From positions 1-9,246 of the forward strand of contig JAOTZF010000055.1 in NCBI GenBank assembly GCA_029861485.1: a DNA stretch of 9,246 nucleotides, given 5' to 3'. This document shows positions 1 to 7,728 of the stretch, one piece after another. The translations under genes and the position numbers were made by a program. The DNA comes from Thermoleophilia bacterium. Lineage in GTDB: Bacteria; Actinomycetota; Thermoleophilia; Miltoncostaeales; Miltoncostaeaceae. The stretch's first letter is position 1. Each line of letters begins with the position of its first letter. The notes below the pieces were generated by a model. That model was not told where the DNA came from. It worked only from the letters and a program-made list of their open reading frames with translations, and ran no database searches.

Positions 1-513
1 GCCGAGCAGCTTTCGGCCCTCACGTAGCTCGACCCAAACGGCCACGCCCATCAGTCCGAATACCCCGCCTGAGGCACCCAGAGTGAAGACGAAAGGGTCC
101 ATGTAGAGGGCGCCGGCCGAGGCCCAGACGATCGACGCGAAGTAGATGATCCCAAGCCGCAGCGTGCCGGCATAGGCCTCGAGCGCCGTGCCCAGGAACC
201 ACAGCAGCACCATGTTGAAGCCGATGTGGATGATGTCGACGTGGAAGAACGCCGAGGTGACGATTCGCCATATCTCACCGTCGGCCACCTCCGGCGCACG
301 TACGGCACCATCTGCGCGGATGGAACCCTCGACGCTCCGCGAGTAGCCGTCCTCACCAGGCCTACCACGTAGAAGACCACGTTCACGAGCACCAGCGCCG
401 AGACCAGGAAGGTGCCGCCGCCGGGCGCATCCAGCGTCTGCGGATGTGAAGGCGGCCTCTGATGCGGAGACCAGCTGCTCAGGGCGAGGGCCTTCCGCGA
501 GCAGACTCGCCAC
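1..513 (-). CDS. Rhomboid-family intramembrane serine protease, N-terminal part, reading frame disrupted, cut by window edge
   Basis: Rhomboids cleave substrate transmembrane helices inside the lipid bilayer. In one minus-strand frame (codons ending at position 1) the translation has the loop-1/TM2 signature EIWRIVTSAFFH, then HIGFNM (His codon 226-228, Asn codon 214-216), then GASGGVFGLMG with the nucleophilic Ser at codon 70-72. The catalytic His of a later helix lies beyond the window edge. The expected first membrane helix (TFLVSALVLVNVVFYVVGLV, about 428-357) is in a different frame. A plausible N-terminus (VASLLAEGPRPEQLV, GTG at 513) is back in the first frame. An intact gene would therefore need one extra base near 421-450 and one missing base near 345-362. 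This is either a decayed gene or a pair of compensating sequence errors. A shorter start at GTG 288 would stay in frame but would lose TM1. Family assignment is strong; the start and intactness are uncertain. Confidence 0.8.
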   Translation of the reverse strand, partial: MASLLAEGPRPEQLVSASEAAFTSADAGCARRRHLPGLGAGARERGLLRGRPGEDGYSRSVEGSIRADGAVRAPEVADGEIWRIVTSAFFHVDIIHIGFNMVLLWFLGTALEAYAGTLRLGIIYFASIVWASAGALYMDPFVFTLGASGGVFGLMGVAVWVELREGRKLLG

Positions 514-602
514 AATGGTCGCGCATCACGGCGATGCTAGCGCCGCACAACACCGCGAGGACTTGATCCGTTTGGCCCTAACTCGCAGACGCCCGTATGG
601 GG

Positions 603-608
603 TACGAT
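603..608 (+). promoter_or_regulatory. Candidate -10 element for gltBD
   Basis: TACGAT fits the actinobacterial -10 pattern TAnnnT and lies in the only relatively A/T-rich patch upstream of gltB. No good -35 hexamer is present at 16-18 bases; TTGGCC at 572-577 is too far away. This is a weak, motif-only call. Confidence 0.25.
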
Positions 609-628
609 TTCCCGATCCAGCGCGCGTT

Positions 629-649
629 AGGCGGCACTTTATGCCGCTT
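629..649 (+). promoter_or_regulatory. Short hairpin in the gltB leader (possible attenuator)
   Basis: GCGGCA (631-636) and TGCCGC (642-647) form a perfect 6-bp stem around the 5-base loop CTTTA. One wobble and one A-T pair extend it to 8 bp (629-649). TTT follows, then another T-run at 657-660. The shape is terminator-like but the T tract is interrupted, so intrinsic termination or attenuation is inference only. No anti-terminator partner was identified by eye. Confidence 0.3.
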
Positions 650-827
650 TGCAGCGTTTTCTCGTAGCCATCGCATGGGGGCCCTGCGGGGCTCGGCTAG
701 TGACTGCTGCTCGCGCTGGCAACGTCTGGAAAGGCCTGCGAATGTCCGGTTTTCTCGTTCAACCAGCCCCCTGGTCCACCCCGATCGCCGGCGCGTGCAC
801 ACCGGCGGCACGTGCCAGAGGGGCCCG

Positions 828-3800
828 ATGAGCTCGCAGTTCGGACTGCCGCCGAAGCAGGGTCTCTACGACCCGCAGATGGAGCACGACAGCTGCGGCG
901 TCGGCTTCATCGCGCACATCAAGGGTCAGCGCAGCCACGACCTGCTGCTTGACGCGGCGCACATGCTCACCCGGATGAACCATCGCGGCGCCTGTGGTTG
1001 CGAGGAGAACACCGGCGACGGCGCCGGCATCATGACCGCGCTGCCCCACGATTTCCTGGCGAAGGTGGCCAAGGACGAGCTGGGCGTTGAGCTCCCCGAG
1101 CCCGGGCGCTTCGGGGCGGGCCTCGTCTACCTGCCGACCAAGGCAGACGAGCGCGAGAGGTGCAAGGCGACCTTCAACCGCCTCATCGTCGAGCAGGGCC
1201 AGAACCTCGTGGGCTGGCGCGAGGTGCCGGCCGATCCGGACGGCGCCGACATCGGCCCCACGGCCCGGGCCTCCATGCCGAACATCGAGATGGTGATCAT
1301 CTCCGCCGGCGATGACCTCAAGGGGGATGCGTTCGAGCGGCAGCTGTACCTGATCCAGAAGCGCGCGACGCACGAGCTGCGCCGGGACACTTCGATGGAG
1401 CAGGCGCTGCTCTTCTACATCTGCAGCCTCTCGACGAAGGTCCTCATCTACAAGGGCATGCTCACCTCGGGTCAGGTGATGCCCTTCTTCGCCGATCTGC
1501 GCGACCCCACCTACAGCACTCACCTGGCGATGGTGCACTCGCGCTTTGCGACCAACACCTTCCCCAGCTGGGACCGCGCCCAGCCGTTCCGCTTCATGAG
1601 CCACAACGGCGAGATCAACACCCTGCGCGGCAACGTCAATTGGATGCGCGCCCGCGAAGGCGTGATGCGATCGCACCTGTTCGGGGACGAGCTGGAGAAG
1701 GTTTTCCCCGTCGTGGAGCACCAGACCAGCGACTCGGGCAGCTTCGACAACGTGCTCGAGTTCCTGCTCATGACCGGTCGCACGCTCCAGGAGGCGGTCA
1801 TGATGATGATCCCGGAGGCCTGGCAGAACCACGCCCAGATGCCGCCGGAGAAGAAGGCTTTCTACGACTTCCAATCGGCGCTCATGGAGCCCTGGGACGG
1901 CCCGGCCTCGGTGGCGTTCACCGACGGCCACTACATCGGAGCGGTACTCGACCGCAACGGCCTGCGGCCGAGCCGCTACTACATCACGCACGACGACCGG
2001 GTCATCATGGCCAGCGAGGTGGGCGTCGTCCCCGTCGCGCCGGAGAACGTGAAGGAGAAGGGGCGCCTCCAGCCCGGCCGCATGTTCCTGGTCGATTTCG
2101 AGCAGGGCCGGCTGATTCCCGACGAGGAGCTGAAGTCCGACTTCGCCGGCAGGCAGCCATACGGCGAATGGGTCGAGAACCAGCACATCGACCTGGTCGA
2201 TCTCGACCCCGGCAGCGAGCCGCACGGCTTCTCCCCCGACACGCTCCTCGGCCGCATGCAGGCGTTCGGCTTCACGATCGAGACGATGCAGTTCATGCTC
2301 ATCCCGCTCATCCACGAGCAGCGCGATCCCGTGGGCTCGATGGGCAACGACTCCGCCCTGGCATGCCTCAGCGACCAGCCGCGGATGCTCTACGACTACT
2401 TCAAGCAGCTGTTCGCTCAGGTCACCAACCCGGCGATCGACTCGATCCGCGAAGAGATCATCATGTCGCTGGAGTGCTACATCGGGCCGGAGCGCAACCT
2501 GCTGGAGGTCACCGAACAGCACGCCGAGCGCCTTCGGGTCGCGCATCCGATCCTCACCAACGAGGAGCTCGCCGCGATCCGGCACATGGACCAGCGCGGC
2601 TGGAGGACCAAGGCCATCGACATCACCTTCGGGGTCGATGAGGGCACTGGGGGCGTCACGGCGGCCCTCGACCGCATCTGCGAGGAGGCCGACGCGGCGA
2701 TCGACGACGGCTATACGCTGGTGGTTCTCTCCGACCGGGCGCTCTCACGCGACCGCGTACCGGTCAGCTCGCTGCTTGCGACCGGCGCTCTTCACCACCA
2801 CCTGGTCAAGAACCACCGGCGCACGCGAATCGGCATCGTGCTGGAGTCGGGCGAGGCGCGCGAGGTGCACCACCACTGCCTGCTCGTCGGCTACGGCGCG
2901 GACGCCATCAATCCCTACCTTGCCTTCGAGTCGCTCTGGCAGGCCCGGCGGGACGGGCTCGTCGACGACGATGCGATACCCGACGACGACGCCATCGTCG
3001 CCGCCTACCGCAAGGGCGTGCGCAAAGGCATGCTGAAGGTGATGGGCAAGATGGGCACCTCGACCCTCCAGTCCTACAAGGGCGCCCAGATCTTCGAGGC
3101 CGTTGGGCTCCGCGACGAGGTGATCGATCTCGCCTTCGTGGGCACGGCGAGCCGCGTGCAGGGCGTCGGCCTCGAGACGCTGGCCGAGGAAATGCTCCGC
3201 CGACACGCCATTGCGTATCCGGCCGACCCCGACCGGGAGTCGGCCCTGCTGCCTAACCCGGGCGAGTTCCACTGGCGCTCGGCCGGCGAGAACCACGGCT
3301 GGGATCCGTCTGCGATCCACGACCTGCAGGTGGCCGGGCGCAGCAACGACGAGGACGCCTACTGGCGCTTCGCCGAGCACATCAATGACGAGGCGAAGCG
3401 CCGCAAGACCCTCCGCGGCCTGATCAGGATCAAGGAGGGCGCCGGCGGCGGACCCATCGACCTCGAGGAGGTCGAGCCCGCCACCGAGATCGTCACGCGC
3501 TTCTGCACGGGCGCGATGAGCTTCGGCTCCATCTCCGCCGAGGCACACGAGTCGCTGGCCATCGCAATGAACCGCCTCGGCGGCAAGAGCAACACCGGCG
3601 AGGGCGGTGAGGATCCCGAGCGGTTCGACCCGTTGCCCAACGGCGACTCCAAGCGCTCGGCGATCAAGCAGGTCGCCTCGGGCCGCTTCGGGGTGACCGC
3701 GTGGTACCTCTCCAACGCCGACGAGCTCCAGATCAAGATCTCCCAAGGCGCGAAGCCCGGCGAGGGCGGCGAGCTCCCCGGCCACAAGGTCGACGAGACC

Positions 3801-5396
3801 ATCGCAAAGATCCGCTACTCGACGCCGGGTGTGGGCCTGATCAGTCCCCCGCCCCACCACGACATCTACTCGATTGAAGACCTCAAGCAGCTGATTCACG
3901 ACCTGAAGAACGCCAACCCATCTGCGCGGATCAGCGTAAAGCTCGTGTCGGAGATCGGTGTGGGAACCGTGGCCTCCGGTGTGGCAAAGGGATACGCCGA
4001 CCACATCCTGATCTCGGGCGACGCTGGCGGCACGGGAGCCTCGCCGCTCACCAGCATCAAGCACGCAGGCCTCCCGTGGGAGCTTGGCATCGCCGAGACC
4101 CACCAGACCCTGGTCATGAACGACCTGCGCGGCCGCGTGGTGCTGCAGACCGACGGTGGCCTGAAGACGGGGCGTGACGTCGTGATCGCCGCATGCCTCG
4201 GCGCCGAGGAGATGGGCTTCTCCACGGCCCCGCTCATCACCATGGGCTGCATCATGATGCGAAAGTGCCACCTGAACACGTGCCCAGTGGGTATCGCCAC
4301 CCAGGACCCGCAACTGCGCAAGAAGTTCCGCGGCAGCCCTGACCACGTGGTGAACTACCTGTTCATGGTCGCCGAGGAGGCGCGGCGGCTGATGGCCTCG
4401 ATCGGCGTCCGCCGCGTCGACGAGCTGATCGGCCGGGTGGAGTATCTCGAGACCGAGCGGGCCATCGAGCACTGGAAGGCCGACAACCTCGACCTCACGC
4501 CGATCTTGACCCCTGCACCTAAGCCTCGACCGGATGTCGAGGTGCGGTGCACGATCGCCCAGGATCACGGCCTCGATGAGGCGCTCGACGTCACGACGCT
4601 GCTCGACTTGGCCAAGCCCGCCCTGGAGTACGGCGATCGGGTTCAAGCCGAGCTCGACATCATCAACATCAACCGAACCGTCGGCACGATCCTGAGCCAC
4701 AACGTCGTGAAACGCTGGGGCGAGGACGGCTTGCCTCCCGAGACCATTCACTTCAAGTTCAACGGCAGCGCCGGCCAGAGCTTCGGAGCCTTCGTCTGCC
4801 GCGGCATCACGATGGAGGTCGAAGGCGACGGCAACGACTACGTCGGCAAGGGCCTGTCGGGCGGGCGCCTGATCTTCTATCCGCCGAAGGAGAGCACGTT
4901 CGCGCCAGAGGAGTCCATCATCGTCGGCAACGTATGCCTCTACGGCGCCACCAGCGGCAAGGCGTTCTTCCGCGGTCGCGCGGCTGAGCGCTTCTGCGTC
5001 CGAAACAGCGGCGCGTGGACCGTGATCGAAGGCGTGGGCGACCATGCGTGTGAGTACATGACCGGCGGGCGGTCCGTGATCCTCGGGCCGACCGGCCGGA
5101 ACTTCGCCGCGGGCATGTCGGGCGGGATCGCCTATGTGCTTGACGAGGCGGGCGACTTCGAGACCCACTGCAACATGGAGCTGGTGGAGCTGGAGCCCAT
5201 CGTGGTCCAGGAGGACATCGACGAGCTCAAGTCTCTCATCCAGGAGCACCGCGACGCGACCGGCTCGGAGGTCGCGCAACGCGTGCTTGATGACTGGTCC
5301 ACGACCCTCGGTAAGTTCGTCAAGGTCATGCCGACCGACTTCAAGCGGGTGCTGGAGGCGCGCAAGGAAATGGAGCTGGTGGCCGCTCATGGGTAA
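828..5396 (+). CDS. gltB: Glutamate synthase large subunit (GOGAT alpha chain)
   Basis: GltB hydrolyses glutamine to glutamate and ammonia, channels the ammonia to its FMN site, and makes a second glutamate from 2-oxoglutarate. It is cytoplasmic and pairs with GltD. The protein is 1522 aa, normal for the family. The ATG at 828 follows AGAGGGG and leaves a 22-residue propeptide before Cys23 (HDSCGVGF), the nucleophile expected to become the mature N-terminus. Domains in order: class-II glutamine amidotransferase about 23-440 (HNGEINTLRGN from residue 259); central domain about 490-770 (GSMGNDSALACLSDQPRML); FMN-binding synthase domain about 830-1230 (TGAMSFGS near 894, GDAGGTGAS 1064-1072); the 3Fe-4S cysteines Cys1141, Cys1147 and Cys1152 in CxxxxxCHLNTC; and the GXGXG beta-helix domain about 1270-1500 (GSAGQSFGAF from 1313). 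All key residues are present. It is the first gene of a gltB-gltD operon; its stop overlaps the gltD start. The open extension back to 597 is not considered coding. Confidence 0.97.
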   Translation: MSSQFGLPPKQGLYDPQMEHDSCGVGFIAHIKGQRSHDLLLDAAHMLTRMNHRGACGCEENTGDGAGIMTALPHDFLAKVAKDELGVELPEPGRFGAGLVYLPTKADERERCKATFNRLIVEQGQNLVGWREVPADPDGADIGPTARASMPNIEMVIISAGDDLKGDAFERQLYLIQKRATHELRRDTSMEQALLFYICSLSTKVLIYKGMLTSGQVMPFFADLRDPTYSTHLAMVHSRFATNTFPSWDRAQPFRFMSHNGEINTLRGNVNWMRAREGVMRSHLFGDELEKVFPVVEHQTSDSGSFDNVLEFLLMTGRTLQEAVMMMIPEAWQNHAQMPPEKKAFYDFQSALMEPWDGPASVAFTDGHYIGAVLDRNGLRPSRYYITHDDRVIMASEVGVVPVAPENVKEKGRLQPGRMFLVDFEQGRLIPDEELKSDFAGRQPYGEWVENQHIDLVDLDPGSEPHGFSPDTLLGRMQAFGFTIETMQFMLIPLIHEQRDPVGSMGNDSALACLSDQPRMLYDYFKQLFAQVTNPAIDSIREEIIMSLECYIGPERNLLEVTEQHAERLRVAHPILTNEELAAIRHMDQRGWRTKAIDITFGVDEGTGGVTAALDRICEEADAAIDDGYTLVVLSDRALSRDRVPVSSLLATGALHHHLVKNHRRTRIGIVLESGEAREVHHHCLLVGYGADAINPYLAFESLWQARRDGLVDDDAIPDDDAIVAAYRKGVRKGMLKVMGKMGTSTLQSYKGAQIFEAVGLRDEVIDLAFVGTASRVQGVGLETLAEEMLRRHAIAYPADPDRESALLPNPGEFHWRSAGENHGWDPSAIHDLQVAGRSNDEDAYWRFAEHINDEAKRRKTLRGLIRIKEGAGGGPIDLEEVEPATEIVTRFCTGAMSFGSISAEAHESLAIAMNRLGGKSNTGEGGEDPERFDPLPNGDSKRSAIKQVASGRFGVTAWYLSNADELQIKISQGAKPGEGGELPGHKVDETIAKIRYSTPGVGLISPPPHHDIYSIEDLKQLIHDLKNANPSARISVKLVSEIGVGTVASGVAKGYADHILISGDAGGTGASPLTSIKHAGLPWELGIAETHQTLVMNDLRGRVVLQTDGGLKTGRDVVIAACLGAEEMGFSTAPLITMGCIMMRKCHLNTCPVGIATQDPQLRKKFRGSPDHVVNYLFMVAEEARRLMASIGVRRVDELIGRVEYLETERAIEHWKADNLDLTPILTPAPKPRPDVEVRCTIAQDHGLDEALDVTTLLDLAKPALEYGDRVQAELDIININRTVGTILSHNVVKRWGEDGLPPETIHFKFNGSAGQSFGAFVCRGITMEVEGDGNDYVGKGLSGGRLIFYPPKESTFAPEESIIVGNVCLYGATSGKAFFRGRAAERFCVRNSGAWTVIEGVGDHACEYMTGGRSVILGPTGRNFAAGMSGGIAYVLDEAGDFETHCNMELVELEPIVVQEDIDELKSLIQEHRDATGSEVAQRVLDDWSTTLGKFVKVMPTDFKRVLEARKEMELVAAHG

Positions 5397-6969
5397 GCCG
5401 ACGGGCTTCAAAGAGTTCGAGCGTGACCCGGTCCCCTACCGGGATCCGGCAGAGCGCGTCGGTGACTACGGGGAGATCTTCACCGCGCCTGACGAGGACC
5501 GACTGAAGACCCAGGGCGCCCGCTGCATGGACTGCGGCGTGCCGTTCTGCCAGTCGTCGACCGGATGCCCGATCGACAACCTCATCCCCGAGTGGAACGA
5601 CCTCGTCTACCGGGGGCGGTGGCGCGACGCGCTCGATCGCCTGCACAAGACCAACAATTTCCCCGAGTTCACCGGCCGGGCCTGTCCGGCGCCGTGCGAG
5701 GGTGCCTGCGTGCTCGGCATCAACGAGCCGGCGGTCACGATCAAGAACATCGAGAACGCCATCATCGACCGGGGCTTCGAGGAGGGCTGGGTCGTTCCCG
5801 AGCCCCCCGAGATGCGCACCGGCAAGAGCGTGGCCGTCATCGGCAGCGGACCCGCCGGTCTGGCCTGCGCCGATCAGCTCAACTCCGTGGGTCATGACGT
5901 GGTCGTCTACGAGCGCGCCGACCGCATCGGCGGCCTGCTGATGTACGGCATCCCCAGCATGAAGCTGGGCAAGGACGTGGTAGAGCGTCGTGTGGAGTTC
6001 CTCCGCCAAGAGGGCATCGAGTTCATCACAGGTGTCCACGTCGGGCGCAAGGAGGACTTCGCCTCCGGCCACATGACCCAGATCATGGAGGAGCGGGGTG
6101 TCAAGATCCGCTACCTCGACCCGAGCGAGATTCTCGAGCAGTTCGACGCACTCGTGCTCGCGACCGGTGCAACCCGCCCGTTCGATCCCACCGACAGCGC
6201 CCCCGGGCGGCAGGAGCTCGAGGGCATCCACTTCGCGATGGACTTCCTCACGCGGAGCGCGAAGAGCTGGCTCGACTCGGACTTCGCCGACAAGGCGTTC
6301 ATCTCCGCGAAGGACAAGGATGTGATCGTGATCGGCGGCGGCGACACCGGGGCCGACTGCATCGGTACTTCGCTCCGACACGGCTGCCGGAGCGTCGTCA
6401 ACCTGGAGCTCCTCGACCGGCCGCCTGCGGAGCGGGCCGATGACAATCCCTGGCCGGAGTGGCCGCGCATCTTCCGCGTGGACTACTCCCACGCCGAGGC
6501 CGAGGTGACCAAGGGGGCCGACCCGCGCACCTACCACGTGCTCACGAAGGAGTTCGTCGGCGACGCAGGCGGCCACGTGACGGGTGTGAAGACGGTGGAG
6601 ATCGATTGGAGCGCGCCCGGGGAGAAGGCGCCGTTCAGCGAGGTGCCGGGCTCCGAGAAGGTCTTGCCGGCCGACCTCGTGCTGCTCGCGACCGGCTTCG
6701 TCGGCCCGGAGAAGGCGGTCGCGGAGATGCTGGGCGTGCAAACCATGAACCCACGCGGCAACTGGGAGACCTTCAGCGCCGAGCACGGCGAATTCGCGAC
6801 CAACGTTGAGGGCGTTTTCGCCGCGGGCGACTGCCGCCGCGGCCAGTCGCTCGTTGTGTGGGCCATCAACGAGGGTCGCGGCGCGGCGCGCGCCGTGGAC
6901 GCCTACCTGATGGGCGAGACCACCCTGCCCGCGCCCGGCGTGACGCTGGGCACGGCGGTCAGCGTCTAG
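5389..6969 (+). CDS. gltD: Glutamate synthase small subunit (GOGAT beta chain, NAD(P)H-dependent)
   Basis: GltD oxidises NAD(P)H on FAD and passes electrons through Fe-S centres to GltB. The protein is 526 aa, longer than the roughly 470-residue E. coli form. The start MGKPTGFKEF is the classic GltD N-terminus. The N-terminal Fe-S domain carries Cys46, 49, 54 and 60 and a second set at Cys99, 103 and 107 (CPAPCEGAC). The FAD dinucleotide-binding motif GSGPAG is at 152-157 and the NAD(P)H-site motif GGGDTG at 316-321. The C-terminal FAD motif VFAAGDCRRGQS includes Asp481. The segment NPWPEWPRIFRVDYSHAEA is typical of the longer plant/cyanobacterial/actinobacterial-type beta chain and helps explain the extra length. 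The ATG lies inside the end of gltB (overlap ATGGGTAA, 5389-5396), which implies translational coupling. The stop TAG interlocks with the stop of the convergent downstream gene. NADPH versus NADH preference cannot be read by eye. Confidence 0.96.
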   Translation: MGKPTGFKEFERDPVPYRDPAERVGDYGEIFTAPDEDRLKTQGARCMDCGVPFCQSSTGCPIDNLIPEWNDLVYRGRWRDALDRLHKTNNFPEFTGRACPAPCEGACVLGINEPAVTIKNIENAIIDRGFEEGWVVPEPPEMRTGKSVAVIGSGPAGLACADQLNSVGHDVVVYERADRIGGLLMYGIPSMKLGKDVVERRVEFLRQEGIEFITGVHVGRKEDFASGHMTQIMEERGVKIRYLDPSEILEQFDALVLATGATRPFDPTDSAPGRQELEGIHFAMDFLTRSAKSWLDSDFADKAFISAKDKDVIVIGGGDTGADCIGTSLRHGCRSVVNLELLDRPPAERADDNPWPEWPRIFRVDYSHAEAEVTKGADPRTYHVLTKEFVGDAGGHVTGVKTVEIDWSAPGEKAPFSEVPGSEKVLPADLVLLATGFVGPEKAVAEMLGVQTMNPRGNWETFSAEHGEFATNVEGVFAAGDCRRGQSLVVWAINEGRGAARAVDAYLMGETTLPAPGVTLGTAVSV

Positions 6970-7613
6970 CCGGCGTCCTCGCTCGCGACCTCGCGAACCG
7001 CGAGGGCGAGCCGCGCCACCGGCATGCCGGTCGGAAGCCGGGTGCCGAACGCCCGATTGATCGCGGCTGAGCCACCCTCGGCCAGCAACATGGAGGCGCG
7101 CAAGCTCAGATCGCCTCCGATCATGATGCGCTCGGCGGCGCCGAGGTCGACGGCGAGCGCGGCGACGGGCACCGAATTCTCCTGGGAGAGATGGGCATCA
7201 ACGCGATTGTCGTCGACGGCGACGCGCCAACGGCGCAGGCGCAGGCTCGTCGTGCCGCGCACGAGCTCCAGGCCCCCGCGCATGCCGATGACGCCTTCGT
7301 CCGCGTCGCACGGAACGCCGCTCGCGCCGCGAACGGGGACACGTACGTTGCGACCGGCCGCGGTCCTGGCGGGTGCGATCGTGCGCACCCCGATCCTCGC
7401 CGCGTCGAGCTTAGAGAGAAAGACCGAGTTGAGGCGAAGGGTCGCGCCGTCGACGCGGAGCAGGCACGTCGCGCGCGCCCGCAGATCGGCCACCGCAGTC
7501 GCATCGTCGGCCGCGCCCCGCGCCGTGAGGACGAACCAGGCCGAGAGCAGGAGGGCGCCCGCGAATGCAGCTGCAGCCATGCGCGAAAGAGCGTTGTAGG
7601 TGTTTGCGGTCAT
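6966..7613 (-). CDS. Membrane-anchored HtaA-like domain protein, paralogue 1
   Basis: No characterised gene is recognised. With the ATG at 7613 the product is 215 aa; a GGAAGGGG ribosome-binding site sits 7 bases upstream, so this start is preferred over the ATG at 7655. Residues about 12-30 form one hydrophobic segment (AAAAFAGALLLSAWFVL), either a signal anchor or a signal peptide. The rest is a beta-rich domain. Its blocks are a GMRGGLEL strand, LRLRRWRV, a VPVAALAVDL strand and INRAFGTRL near the C-terminus. They resemble the HtaA-type domain common in actinobacterial cell-surface proteins, though the match is by pattern only. Cys50 and Cys102 probably form an extracytoplasmic disulfide. 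Heme binding, known for Corynebacterium HtaA, cannot be claimed: no tyrosine follows the membrane segment. It is a clear paralogue of the gene at 7729-8403 and lies downstream of it on the same strand. Its stop shares CTAG with the gltD stop. Confidence 0.75.
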   Translation of the reverse strand: MTANTYNALSRMAAAAFAGALLLSAWFVLTARGAADDATAVADLRARATCLLRVDGATLRLNSVFLSKLDAARIGVRTIAPARTAAGRNVRVPVRGASGVPCDADEGVIGMRGGLELVRGTTSLRLRRWRVAVDDNRVDAHLSQENSVPVAALAVDLGAAERIMIGGDLSLRASMLLAEGGSAAINRAFGTRLPTGMPVARLALAVREVASEDAG

Positions 7614-7685
7614 CCCGAGGCCCCTTCCCGCATCCCTCCGGCGAGGCATGGCCATTCAAGCCTGGCCCGGTCGCAGGCGCAGAGG

Positions 7686-7696
7686 CAACTAGCTCA
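7686..7696 (-). promoter_or_regulatory. 11-base motif TGAGCTAGTTG upstream of HtaA-like paralogue 1
   Basis: Read on the minus strand, TGAGCTAGTTG lies 72 bases before the ATG at 7613, in the 115-base gap after the stop of the upstream paralogue. The same 11 bases occur 67 bases before the other paralogue's start. The shared position suggests a promoter or operator element. A duplication remnant is the alternative. TTGCCT overlapping its 3' end could serve as a -35 hexamer, but no clear -10 is seen. Confidence 0.4.
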
Positions 7697-7728
7697 TCGC
7701 CCAGGTCTTCCTCACTCCCAGAGCGGGT

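Larger units (their letters stand above)
514..827 (+). other. Intergenic region and presumed 5' leader of gltBD
   Basis: About 314 bases separate the divergent rhomboid gene and gltB. No gene with recognisable protein content is seen. The gltB frame is open back to 597, but that translation resembles no GltB N-terminus. The region holds a weak -10 candidate (603-608), a short hairpin (629-649) followed by T-rich sequence, and a 10-base direct repeat gttttctcgt at 656-665 and 749-758. A purine-rich AGAGGGG at 817-823 lies 4 bases before the gltB ATG and serves as its ribosome-binding site. If transcription starts just after 608, the mRNA leader would be about 210 bases, long enough for leader regulation, but no known riboswitch class was recognised. 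Confidence 0.5.

Noticed and set aside
597..827. In-frame N-terminal extension of gltB (77 residues)
   Set aside because: The translation is arginine/serine-rich without family similarity, while the ATG at 828 has a good ribosome-binding site and yields the expected short propeptide before the catalytic Cys23.
759..6786. Very long minus-strand open frames opposite gltB and gltD (759-2585, 2745-5411, 5341-6786)
   Set aside because: They are antisense shadows of strongly coding high-GC genes; their translations are low-complexity Val/Leu/Arg/Asp/His-rich and resemble no protein family.
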